The notes below the pieces were generated by a model, which saw only the letters and a list, made by a program, of their open reading frames with translations, searched no databases and was not told the origin of the DNA. From contig JBOFDP010000111.1 in assembly GCA_051647125.1 (NCBI GenBank), positions 1 through 33,979 of the forward strand: a stretch of DNA of 33,979 nucleotides. The letters run 5' to 3'. The stretch's first letter is position 1. Each line of letters starts with the position of its first letter. Positions 7,246 through 14,630 of the stretch are shown here, piece by piece. Both the position numbers and the translations under genes were made by a program. The DNA comes from JBOFDP01 sp051647125. Its GTDB lineage: Bacteria > Bacteroidota > Bacteroidia > Chitinophagales > Chitinophagaceae.

Positions 7246-8532
7246 ATGATGAATCAGTCAAAAACATACGCCCTACCGATTATTATTATGTTTGCACTTT
7301 TTGCAATGATATCATTTGTTACAGGGCTATCTAACCCTTTTGGAATAATTGTAAAAAACCAATTTGGGGCATCTAATTTTATGTCGCAATTAGGTACCTT
7401 TGCTAATTTTTTAGCCTATGCATTTATGGGTATTCCTGCGGGTTTATTACTTACGAGAATAGGCTATAAAAAAACTGCCTTAATTGCCATAGTAGTAGGC
7501 TTTTTTGGTGTAGGTATTATGTATCTTTCAGGGGCAATGGAGAGTTTTGGAATATATCTTTCAGGGGCTTTTGTAGCGGGGTTTTCAATGTGTATGCTCA
7601 ATACGGTGGTTAATCCTATGCTCAATACTCTTGGTGGTGGTGGTAAAAAAGGAAATCAGTTGATTCAGTTTGGAGGTTCTATTAATTCTCTTTCAGCTAC
7701 AATAGTACCTGTTTTTTTAGGTTATCTTATAGGAAATATTGTACATGCTTCTATAGATAAAGCGAATCCCGCATTATTTATTGCAATGGGAATATTTGCA
7801 TTAGCTTTTTTAGTATTATCCATTGTTAAAATTCCTGAACCACACAAAGAAGAGAAACAACTTGCACAAGTAAAAGATAAATATTCGCCACTTTCATTTC
7901 GTCATTTTTTTTTAGGAGCTATTGCTATTTTTATTTATGTTGGGGTAGAAGTAGGTATTCCTAATTTTCTTAATTTATTTCTTACTGATCCTATAGAAAA
8001 AGGTGGTTTGGCTATGGATACCACTATGGTGGGGGCAGTGGTAGGCACTTATTGGTTTTTAATGATGATAGGACGTATTTTTGGTGGTATTATTGCTTCC
8101 AAAATTGCTCCTAAAGTGATGCTTTCAGTTGTTGCTGGTTTGGGTGCTATATTGGTATTGATAGCCATTTTTATACCTACAACTATTATGGTAAATATGC
8201 CTGTATTTGAGTCTAATATTTCTTTTGTGTTTGCGAAAGTACCTTTAAGTGTATTATTGTTTGTGCTTTGTGGGCTTTCTACGTCTGTCATGTGGGGTGG
8301 GATTTTTAATTTAGCAGTGGAGGGATTAGGTGTAAAATATACCGCTATGGCTTCGGGTATTTTTATGGTTATGGTATGTGGTGGAGGGATACTTCCATTA
8401 GTACAAGGACAAGTTGCCGATATGACTAATTTTATAAATAGTTATTGGGTTATATTTGCGGGTTGTCTTTATATTTTATACTATGCTTTAATAGGTAGTA
8501 AAAATGTGAATAAAAATATTCCTGTAAACTAA
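7246..8532 (+). CDS. Sugar:H+ symporter, FucP/GluP-type MFS transporter
   Basis: A 428-residue major facilitator with about 12 membrane helices. The N-terminus (ALPIIIMFALFAMISFVTGL, then NPFGIIVKNQFGASN) and the first-half loop GLLLTRIGYKKTALIAIVVG are typical of the fucose-galactose-glucose symporter branch, which in Bacteroidota includes GluP and NagP. It should import a hexose or amino sugar with protons; the exact sugar cannot be read from the sequence. WGGIFNLAVEGLGVKYTAMAS near residue 347 is the conserved helix 10-11 region. Two ATGs lie in tandem at 7246 and 7249. Imported sugar would feed the glycogen and glycolysis genes elsewhere in the window. Confidence 0.85.
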   Translation: MMNQSKTYALPIIIMFALFAMISFVTGLSNPFGIIVKNQFGASNFMSQLGTFANFLAYAFMGIPAGLLLTRIGYKKTALIAIVVGFFGVGIMYLSGAMESFGIYLSGAFVAGFSMCMLNTVVNPMLNTLGGGGKKGNQLIQFGGSINSLSATIVPVFLGYLIGNIVHASIDKANPALFIAMGIFALAFLVLSIVKIPEPHKEEKQLAQVKDKYSPLSFRHFFLGAIAIFIYVGVEVGIPNFLNLFLTDPIEKGGLAMDTTMVGAVVGTYWFLMMIGRIFGGIIASKIAPKVMLSVVAGLGAILVLIAIFIPTTIMVNMPVFESNISFVFAKVPLSVLLFVLCGLSTSVMWGGIFNLAVEGLGVKYTAMASGIFMVMVCGGGILPLVQGQVADMTNFINSYWVIFAGCLYILYYALIGSKNVNKNIPVN

Positions 8533-8708
8533 ATTATTATTTTAGGATAAAGGTTATTTAGAGCAATCCCTATAGTGTAAATTGTTAAAGAATGATTTTG
8601 TAGTAACCAATTTTGATACAGAACTAGAAATAATAAGGTAAATGAAGAATTAAAATAATAAGGATATGATTAAGTAATAAAATTATTTTTGTTTTATAGT
8701 AAAAGATA

Positions 8709-8716
8709 TACATTTG
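8709..8716 (+). promoter_or_regulatory. -7 promoter box for asd
   Basis: TACATTTG with a TTTG at 8688-8691 (17-base spacer), 22 bases before the asd ATG. The 200 bases between the sugar symporter and this box hold nothing else I recognise. Confidence 0.55.
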
Positions 8717-8738
8717 CATAAATAAAAAATAAGCCAAT

Positions 8739-9728
8739 ATGAAAGTTGCAGTTGTAGGATCTACTGGTTTGGTAGGCTCAAAAATATTACAAATATTAGA
8801 AGAAAGAAATTTTCCACTTACAGAAATTTATCCTGTAGCTACAGAAAAATCTGTAGGGAAGAAAGTGCTATATAAAGGAGAAAAATACAAGGTGATGTCT
8901 TATCAAGAGGCTTTTGGGAAAAAACCTCAATTAGCTATCTTTTCTGCCGGAGCTGCAACCTCTCTTAAGCTCGCTCCTTTATTTGCAAAAGTTGGTTGTA
9001 AGGTGATAGATAACTCTTCTGCATGGCGTATGGATACTACCAAGAAGCTAATAGTGCCTGAGGTGAATGCGGAGCTTATACAAAAAGAAGATATGATTAT
9101 TGCCAACCCAAATTGTTCTACAATACAAATGGTAGTCGTGCTTAATCCATTACACAAAAGATATAAGATAAAAAGAGTAGTGGTAAGTACTTATCAGAGC
9201 GTAACAGGTACAGGGCAAAAAGCTGTAGACCAGCTTTTGGCAGAAAGAAAATATTTGTCAGCTGACAAAATATATCCCTATCCTATTGATTTAAATATTA
9301 TTCCTCATATAGATGTTTTCTTAGATAATGGATATACTAACGAAGAAGAAAAGATGATTAGAGAAACTTGTAAGATAATGGCAGATGATAGCATTAAAGT
9401 AACTGCAACAACAGTGCGAGTTCCTGTAATTGGAGGGCATAGTGAAAGCCTGAATATTGAGTTTGAACAAGATTTTGATTTGAAAGAAGTACGTGAGATT
9501 TTATCAAAGACTGAAGGTGTCGTTGTTGAAGATAATCCTACAGAAAATAAATATCCTATGCCTTTGTATGCCCATGAAAAAGATGATATTTTTGTGGGAC
9601 GTATACGTCGTGATTTTTCTCACTCTAATGCGCTTAATCTTTGGATAGTATCAGATAATCTTCGTAAAGGAGCTGGGACAAATGCAATACAAATTGCAGA
9701 GTATATGATGAAGCAACAATTATTGTAA
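8739..9728 (+). CDS. asd: Aspartate-semialdehyde dehydrogenase
   Basis: Asd reduces aspartyl phosphate to aspartate semialdehyde with NADPH, the shared step to lysine, diaminopimelate, threonine and methionine. The 329-residue protein has the NADP-binding VAVVGSTGLVGSKILQIL at 3-20, the catalytic cysteine Cys126 in IIANPNCSTIQM, and the histidine in PVIGGHSESLNIEF. Length and motifs are those of an intact enzyme of the bacterial type. It is monocistronic. In a shrinking genome it is likely kept for peptidoglycan diaminopimelate even if other amino acid routes are lost. Immediately downstream, intact genes stop for about 3 kb. Confidence 0.96.
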   Translation: MKVAVVGSTGLVGSKILQILEERNFPLTEIYPVATEKSVGKKVLYKGEKYKVMSYQEAFGKKPQLAIFSAGAATSLKLAPLFAKVGCKVIDNSSAWRMDTTKKLIVPEVNAELIQKEDMIIANPNCSTIQMVVVLNPLHKRYKIKRVVVSTYQSVTGTGQKAVDQLLAERKYLSADKIYPYPIDLNIIPHIDVFLDNGYTNEEEKMIRETCKIMADDSIKVTATTVRVPVIGGHSESLNIEFEQDFDLKEVREILSKTEGVVVEDNPTENKYPMPLYAHEKDDIFVGRIRRDFSHSNALNLWIVSDNLRKGAGTNAIQIAEYMMKQQLL

Positions 9729-10318
9729 TTCTTTTAGTTAGACATAATTCGTACCATCAGTAAGTTCATTCTACTATCTTTTGTAGTTAGCAAAAATAAG
9801 AACTTCATTTATTGAGGTATAGTTGTAGACTTTTACCTATTTTATATTTTAAAAAATTTCATAGTGTTTGCTTATCTATGTCTATAGTCATTATTTCTTG
9901 TAGATTTTAAAGTTTCTTTAAAGAAAATACATTACAAAGTAGCAAGCTATTTAATCCTAATTTCTAGGAGGTAGTCCATTATTTATTAGTTAATAAATTT
10001 ATTGTAGTTTTTCATCAACATATTGGATATAATAAGAGGAAAAATGGAAAGTGAATAAGGCAAAACCCTTGTAATGACTACAAATTTTGAGCGGAGACTT
10101 GCAAACATTAGGTAGGAATTTCCTATTTTTTGTAGTGAAGCAGCGATGATTTTTCACAAAAATGCATATTATATGCACAAGATATAGAAGCAAAACCAGA
10201 ACAAAAAAATCTAAATTTTAATAAAAAGTATTAAATTTTTTATACATTTCGTGGATTATATTTATACAAAAGGGAGATTGGTTATAAAAAGAATTTTCTT
10301 TTATTAGAGAGAATATTA
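9729..10318. other. 590-base stretch without a recognisable gene
   Basis: No intact gene and no clear protein remnant. A minus-strand open frame of 64 codons at 9999-10193 looks non-conserved to me, although the sequence at about 10,055-10,130 is visibly richer in G and C than its surroundings. Short local inverted repeats (for example the near-palindrome TAGGAATTTCCTA at about 10,112) occur but are weak. It may be eroded coding DNA, an eroded mobile element, or an RNA I cannot identify. Confidence 0.4.
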
Positions 10319-10326
10319 TACATTTG
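10319..10326 (+). promoter_or_regulatory. -7 promoter box upstream of decayed metal-resistance genes
   Basis: TACATTTG, identical to the asd box. An ATG follows 11 bases later and opens a 23-codon frame (10,338-10,409) that may be what is left of the first gene, perhaps a regulator; it cannot be identified. Confidence 0.4.
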
Positions 10327-10451
10327 CATAAGCAGAGATGCTATATCAGTTTAATGAGACTGTATTGAAAACTGTTGACTGTAGAAGTTCTCTTTATCTT
10401 TCAATGTAATTTTTTAGTATTTGTACGAACCAAAACAAGTAAAAAACAATA

Positions 10452-10851
10452 AGTAAAATCAGTTATTGGAACAACTTCTGTCGGGGTATTTTCTTCAATT
10501 TTTGCTTTTTTAGGTGTAGTCTCTTGTTGTGGTATGCCTGTCTGGGATACTGGCATGGCTTGCTATTGGAACTTCACAATTAAGTTTCTTTGCGGATTAC
10601 CGTCCTTGGGGTAGCTATCGGAGTCCTACTATTGAGTTTTTGGAACACTTATTTCAAAAAACAATTATCAGGAGGCACTTCTGTAAATAGTTGTTGTACC
10701 CTCCTGACAAGGATGAAAAATAGAAATCAAATTTGGTTCAGAAGATATTTTTATGGATTGCTGCAATTGTACTTACTTCTATGTTTTTATTGAAAACCAA
10801 AGTGAACCTACTCCCGAAATTTCTACACATGATACTCCCGTACAAATTTAA
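10452..10851 (+). pseudogene. Decayed MerT-like metal transport membrane protein
   Basis: Three pieces in different frames line up as one small membrane protein. The first reads VIGTTSVGVFSSIFAFLGVV then SCCGMP (from about 10,470), the MerT-type first helix with its cysteine pair. The second reads GILAWLAIGTSQLSFFADYR (about 10,541-10,600), then VLGVAIGVLLLSF and an SCC near 10,692. The third reads SNLVQKIFLWIAAIVLTSMF (about 10,727-10,790). A fourth frame gives a plausible tail, EPTPEISTHDTPVQI, and a stop at 10,849-10,851. At least three frameshifts and an in-frame stop make it non-functional. MerT proteins move Hg(II) across the inner membrane with paired cysteines; relatives occur in arsenic loci. 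The start is not determinable. Confidence 0.6.
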
Positions 10852-10886
10852 AGTGACCAAACGGGCTTTTGCTTTTAATAATAGAG

Positions 10887-11656
10887 ATGAATACATTTTT
10901 AGATACACTTCAATATTTTGTATAGATAACCATTGAGTTAATAGTACACTGTTCTTGTTTATCTGTATTTTGGTTGCAATTATATTGATGTATATTCCTA
11001 CTGACAAGATAAGATAGAAAAGAGCTTCTCAGGTAAAGGATTACTGGGAAATATTTTTGATGCAGCTTATCATCGGGATGCTTGCTGTACTAGTTGGAAT
11101 TAAAGCAGCGGTAATCTATTTTATCGTAGCATTTATTTGGTAGCGTTTGGTGCTATTCTGCAAAAGATGGGTGAACAGAAATATATATTAAAAATGTTCG
11201 AGTGAAACCAAGTTGTTGCGATGGTTTTGTGGCAGTTGTAAACAAACGAGTATTATCATTTAAAGGCAAATTTAAATTTGTATTTACTGCTGCATGGGGA
11301 AGTCTATGTTCAATTATGTGTTATCTGTTAATTGCTATTGTGTGCTGTTATTTACGGATATATGCCCCAAAATTTTGTAATAAAAATTGCAGGTGAAGAT
11401 AATATCTATTTGGCTATACCTATTGCAGCTATTTTAGGTGTATCGTTATACATTCGTGCTGAAATCGCAATTCCAATCAGCATGCATTAATGGATAAAGG
11501 TATGAATATCAGCACTGTTATTTCCCTTATTATTGGTGATATAGGAATGGAAATTCAAAAAATGAGTATGCTTACTAGCATCTTCAAAGAAAATTGGTAG
11601 CCATGATTTTCCTAACAGCAATAGTTGGTGGATATGTGTTTAACATCTTATTGTAA
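10887..11656 (+). pseudogene. Decayed COG0701/UPF0718 permease (ArsP-like)
   Basis: Fragments in all three frames follow the order of a COG0701 permease. They are MNTFLDTLQYFV (start ATG 10,887), LFLFICILVAIILMYIPTDK (about 10,950), FSGKGLLGNIFDAAY (about 11,026), VAFGAILQKMGEQKYILKMF (about 11,140), GYMPQNFVIKIAGEDN and AIPIAAILGVSLYIRAE (about 11,357-11,470), ALMDKGMNISTVISLIIG (about 11,488), and KLVAMIFLTAIVGGYVFNIL (ends 11,656). The region that should carry the family's PFCSCS metal/arsenical site is deleted, just after the FDAAY piece. What remains is about 255 codons of a normal 340-350. ArsP-type members export trivalent organoarsenicals. The preceding MerT-like and following ArsF-like remnants suggest one former resistance operon. 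Confidence 0.75.
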
Positions 11657-11703
11657 ATTATTAAAATAGAAATAACAATAGAAAAGAAAGAAGAGAAAAA
11701 AGG

Positions 11704-11868
11704 GTCTTGGCCTCGTTGTTTATCCCTACATATAGTTCGTGTTCTGAAAGTAGCATGATTGAAGAGGTGAAAGAAAAGGTTACTAAAAAACAGGAAACCA
11801 CTTGTAATCAATACTATTTCAATGGCAAACGCGAAAAATATATAAGAGCAGACTATGCCATATGCTAA
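11704..11868 (+). pseudogene. Fragment of ArsF-like small lipoprotein
   Basis: A 54-codon open stretch without a start reads VLASLFIPTYSSCSESS, which resembles a lipoprotein signal with a lipobox-like cysteine. A charged linker follows, then TTCNQYYFNGKREKYIRADY. The YYF.G.R core resembles the 'YYFHGxRRCxTC' start of the thioredoxin-like domain in the ArsF family of Bacteroidota, which is commonly coded near COG0701 permeases. The frame stops at 11,866-11,868, where the rest of the domain should begin. Assignment rests on a short motif and on the neighbouring permease remnant, so it is tentative. Confidence 0.4.
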
Positions 11869-11886
11869 TTATAGAGCATTCATTTT

Positions 11887-12358
11887 CTAGTATATTGCGC
11901 TTAGTTTTTTTATTGCTTGTTGTCTGTATTTCTCTATCTTTTCAAAGAAAATTTTATCATTGTTAGATAAATCAATACAGTCAGCATTACTCGATGTGGT
12001 TTTGATCTGACTTAATCGTGTTACTCTATTTTACTCCAGATACATCATCTCTTCCCAAATACACTATCATCTGTGTCATACCTATTCAGTCCCCATGTCT
12101 TTTCTTTATCCTCAATATTAATAGTATAATCTCTCTTCATTTTTGGGAAGATATAAAAACATCAGCATTCATTATTTCTTCAAGTAAATGGTTAAATTCT
12201 GCATCTGTTAAAAGAACTCTGTTCAATGCCTATAGTATAGACTTGGTTCTAAAGTTTTGTTATAGTGTATCCTTCGTAGTAATATCATTGTGATAAATAT
12301 ATTTAAGTTCTATTAATTTCTCACTAAAACTACCTTGTATTTATTTCTCTTTTTTCAT
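11887..12358 (-). pseudogene. Decayed minus-strand gene, family not identified
   Basis: Reading leftward from an ATG at 12,358 (MKKEK then stop), several coding-like pieces follow in shifted frames: SFSEKLIELKYIYHNDITTK, RVLLTDAEFNHLLEEI then MNADVFISSQK (about 12,220-12,142), RDYTINIEDKEKTWGLNRYD then TDDSVFGKR (12,140-12,045), and DLSNNDKIFFEKIEKYRQQA then IKKLSAIY and a TAG (about 11,991-11,887). Composition and piece length look like an old gene of about 150-160 codons. A box one base off consensus (TATCTTTA) lies upstream of the ATG. I do not recognise the family. The 91-codon plus-strand frame across the same DNA (12,018-12,293) looks like its shadow. Confidence 0.4.
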
Positions 12359-12439
12359 GGGATACACTTTAATTATGCTAAAGATATTAAAAAAAATTAA
12401 TATCCTAATTATTATATGATTAAAGATGGATGTTTTGGA

Positions 12440-12758
12440 GAGGAGCCAATAGCACCGGTATTATACTTGCAGGTATCATTAATGCAGCACTTCCATCAAC
12501 CCAAGTGATAGGTATCAATTGTTTAAAGTATCCTCTTATTCATCAAGAAATTGATACTCTTTTAAAGCATCCTAAAATATATAGCATATTATCAGAATAT
12601 TATTTTTTGGGGTTTTCCTAAGTATAAAAATGAGTTACTTGATTTTATGAATGGTTTTATAAACATACCAAGATTCTTTTAGATTTTATATATAGTAGAA
12701 AAATAGTATTTGCTATAGAAAGGTTATTTTTAAAAAAAAGAAGAAGAGTTACTTATTA
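12440..12758 (+). pseudogene. C-terminal half of ACC deaminase/D-cysteine desulfhydrase
   Basis: The intact family is PLP-dependent and degrades 1-aminocyclopropane-1-carboxylate or D-cysteine to ammonia and a keto acid. This piece reads STGIILAGIINAALPSTQVI then GINCLK, matching the glycine-rich PLP-phosphate loop 'TGgTLAGl' and the strand after it. IDTLLKHPKIYSILSEYYF follows. After a +1 shift near 12,617 comes KYKNELLDFMNGFINIP, and after another shift DFIYSRKIVFAIERLF, matching the family's 'LDPIYTGKmm.gi.dl'. The N-terminal half with the PLP lysine is absent, and so is the final GGLQG segment. A stop at 12,756-12,758 lies inside the rpmH terminator. Confidence 0.7.
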
Positions 12759-12775
12759 GAAATAAGTAACTCTTC
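12743..12775 (-). terminator. Strong terminator of rpmH
   Basis: A perfect 15-base-pair stem (GAAGAGTTACTTATT, 12,743-12,757, against 12,761-12,775) with a 3-base loop. On the minus strand the stem is followed by a T run (TTCTTTTTTTT), giving an intrinsic terminator 30 bases past the rpmH stop. Confidence 0.85.
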
Positions 12776-12804
12776 TATATGATTAATATGAATGAAAGTA
12801 AAAA

Positions 12805-12960
12805 CTATTTGGCACGTTTTTCATCAGAAACAGTTAGTTTTTTTCTTCCTTTTTTTCTTCGATTTGCTAATACACCTCTTCCTGCGTCTGTTTGCATTCT
12901 TTTTCTAAAGCCATGTACGGTTCTTCTTCTTCTACGATGAGGCTGAAATGTCATTTTCAT
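12805..12960 (-). CDS. rpmH: 50S ribosomal protein L34
   Basis: A 51-residue, very basic protein: MKMTFQPHRRRRRTVHGFRK, then RMQTDAGRGVLANRRKKGRK, then KLTVSDEKRAK. It is the L34 core (TFQPhrr.r...hGFr.RM.t..GR.vl..RR.kGR..L) with the slightly extended C-terminus usual in Bacteroidota. It is one of the last proteins in the large ribosomal subunit. In many bacteria rpmH precedes rnpA near the origin, but here it is followed by a terminator and decayed DNA. It starts 33 bases after the OmpH-like gene, with no clear -7 box between, and may share that promoter. Confidence 0.97.
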   Translation of the reverse strand: MKMTFQPHRRRRRTVHGFRKRMQTDAGRGVLANRRKKGRKKLTVSDEKRAK

Positions 12961-12993
12961 AATTGTATAATACTTTTATTCCTGTTGAATAAG

Positions 12994-13578
12994 TTAATTA
13001 TTTTTTTTTGTAGTTTTAGGATTAGTAGGAGGAGGTGTTTTCATTTGACCTGCTGCTGCGGCCGCTGCTTGTTTTTCTAATTCTGCTGTATCTATACCTA
13101 ATTCTTTTAGTAATAATAAAGAAATATCTTCAGCAGGAGGAGCATATAATAAAGCATTATAGCTAAAAATATAAGTATACTTATTTTTGTCAACTACTTG
13201 TTTTAGAGCCTCACCCACTTTTTGATATAAAGGTTTTAATAATTCTTCTTGTTTAGATTGCATGCGAGATTGTGCATAAGATTGCCAATTTTGTAGTTGT
13301 TGTTGTAAATCATCAAGCTCTTTTGCTATTCGTTGCTTTACAACATCATTTTTTTCAATTTTCATCAAGCTGTCTTTCTTTGTATATTCACTTATCAAGT
13401 AAGGAAGTAAAGCATCTAAAGAATCTTTTTTAAATTCTTGAAGTTGGGTTTCTATATTTTTTACCTCAGGTAAAAACATTACAATTTGGTCTACATTGGT
13501 ATAACCAAACTTTTGTTGGGCAAATGTACTCATTCCTATTAATAAGGTAAATGTAATAATTAAATTAAATTTTTTCAT
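12994..13578 (-). CDS. OmpH/Skp-family periplasmic chaperone
   Basis: A 194-residue exported protein. Residues 1-21 (MKKFNLIITFTLLIGMSTFAQ) are a signal peptide. FGYTNVDQIVMFLPEVKNIE opens the domain as in Skp/OmpH, and a charged helical hairpin rich in Gln, Lys and Glu follows (about 45-125), then KVGEALKQVVDKNKYTYIFS and the closing strand. Skp-type chaperones hold unfolded outer-membrane proteins in the periplasm until the BAM complex inserts them. The C-terminal tail is unusual: a run of six alanines coded by a locally GC-rich patch, then PPPT and a lysine-rich end. bamA is not nearby. Confidence 0.88.
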   Translation of the reverse strand: MKKFNLIITFTLLIGMSTFAQQKFGYTNVDQIVMFLPEVKNIETQLQEFKKDSLDALLPYLISEYTKKDSLMKIEKNDVVKQRIAKELDDLQQQLQNWQSYAQSRMQSKQEELLKPLYQKVGEALKQVVDKNKYTYIFSYNALLYAPPAEDISLLLLKELGIDTAELEKQAAAAAAGQMKTPPPTNPKTTKKNN

Positions 13579-13613
13579 ACTAAAATCTTTTATTTATAAT
13601 TAAATTTTTCTTG

Positions 13614-13621
13614 CAAAGATA
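13614..13621 (-). promoter_or_regulatory. -7 promoter box for OmpH-like gene
   Basis: Minus strand TATCTTTG, 35 bases upstream of the ATG at 13,578. Probably also drives rpmH. Confidence 0.55.
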
Positions 13622-13651
13622 TAATTTTTTACGTTTTATTTTTTATTTTAT

Positions 13652-14407
13652 TTAAAGTTGTACTACAGAACCTCCATTTTTTATATTTTTTTTGTTTAGC
13701 TTCCCAGTTCCTTTTACCTCAACCTTACTATTATTGTTTACGTTGGCATCAAATTTATCATTACAAAGAATGGTAACTACACTATTATCATTACAATCTA
13801 CAGATATTTTAGAGGCTTGCAATAGAGCAGCATCAACGATAGAATTATTAGTAGCGTCAATATGTAGTTTTTGGGTATTTCCATTAAGTGTAATTGCTGA
13901 TTTTGCTTTTGCAACAATTTCTAAATTAGAGTTATTTTCTATAGATAAAATAGCCATACTAGCACCTTTAGCTTGGATATAAAGATTTCCTACATCAAGA
14001 AGAGCATTTGTAATTTTACTTTTATTATTAAGCTCTATACGTAATTTATTGGCACTTAATTTACTGGCAAAACTAATATCACATGGTTTATTAATAGAAA
14101 TATGACTTAAACTTTTACAATATATCGTAGCTGTAGCCACAGCACTCATATTTTTGGGTTTATTTTTTACTTCTATAATAAGGTCAGAACCATTTGAATT
14201 TATATTGATAAATGAGGCAAAAGCAGGGTCTTCTGTGTATAACACTACTTTTTCTTCACCATTAGGAATAATGGTAATAGATAGAGAACTATTGACGATT
14301 AATTTTGAAAAAGGTCCTATCATGCGAGTCTGAGATTTTGATCCCTGAGCTTGAAGATTCCCTAATAAAAAGACACTCATTAAGGCTATTACATAAAATA
14401 TTCTCAT
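13652..14407 (-). CDS. Secreted DUF2807 (head GIN domain) protein
   Basis: 251 residues. A signal peptide (MRIFYVIALMSVFLLGNLQA) is followed by a single DUF2807-type beta-helix. It starts with IGPFSKLIVNSSLSITIIPN, the family's 'v..F..i.v.....v.i..g' opening, and continues with short repeats rich in Asn, Ser and Lys such as LRIELNNKSKITNALLDVGN. The family is common and often multicopy in Bacteroidota. It is sometimes called 'putative auto-transporter adhesin', but no function is proven and no secretion-tail domain is visible here. It is probably periplasmic or surface-exposed. No standard -7 box is seen upstream. Confidence 0.85.
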   Translation of the reverse strand: MRIFYVIALMSVFLLGNLQAQGSKSQTRMIGPFSKLIVNSSLSITIIPNGEEKVVLYTEDPAFASFININSNGSDLIIEVKNKPKNMSAVATATIYCKSLSHISINKPCDISFASKLSANKLRIELNNKSKITNALLDVGNLYIQAKGASMAILSIENNSNLEIVAKAKSAITLNGNTQKLHIDATNNSIVDAALLQASKISVDCNDNSVVTILCNDKFDANVNNNSKVEVKGTGKLNKKNIKNGGSVVQL

Positions 14408-14487
14408 AATATGTTAGAATTTATATTTTTTACGATTTAACTATTTATATCCTTTATAATGTTACTGTATATAGCAATATAAAAAAG

Positions 14488-14560
14488 TGGTGAGAGACGG
14501 GATTGAACCGCCGACACAAGGATTTTCAGTCCTTTGCTCTACCAACTGAGCTACCTCACC
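14488..14560 (-). tRNA. tRNA-Phe (anticodon GAA)
   Basis: A 73-base cloverleaf on the minus strand. The acceptor stem GGTGAGG pairs with TCTCACC (last pair G-T). The D arm has GCTCAGTTGGTAGAGC, the anticodon loop CTGAAAA sits between GGA and TCC, and the T arm contains GGTTCAATCC. The anticodon is at 14,525-14,527 (GAA on the minus strand). The discriminator is A, and CCA is not encoded. A run of six T on the minus strand directly downstream could end transcription. Confidence 0.97.
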
Positions 14561-14599
14561 AATATATTACATCTTTATATTGCTAACAATGAACTTCTG

Positions 14600-14607
14600 C
14601 AAAGATA
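14600..14607 (-). promoter_or_regulatory. -7 promoter box for tRNA-Phe
   Basis: Minus strand TATCTTTG, 39 bases upstream of the mature tRNA 5' end, in the gap after recQ. Confidence 0.6.
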
Positions 14608-14630
14608 TAAGTTTTTTTTAATCTAAAAAG

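Noticed and set aside
9999..10193. 64-codon minus-strand open frame as a gene
   Set aside because: No promoter, no known motif and an odd composition; kept only as part of the unexplained stretch.
10590..11396. Three plus-strand open frames of 64-67 codons (10,590; 10,733; 11,202) as separate small genes
   Set aside because: They are pieces of the MerT-like and permease pseudogenes, each picking up one frame between shifts.
12018..12293. 91-codon plus-strand open frame
   Set aside because: Its protein lacks a recognisable pattern, and the opposite strand carries better coding-like pieces; treated as a shadow of a minus-strand pseudogene.
13040..13080. GC-rich patch in the OmpH-like gene as a sign of transfer
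   Set aside because: It simply encodes a six-alanine run in the C-terminal tail; the rest of the gene matches its neighbours.
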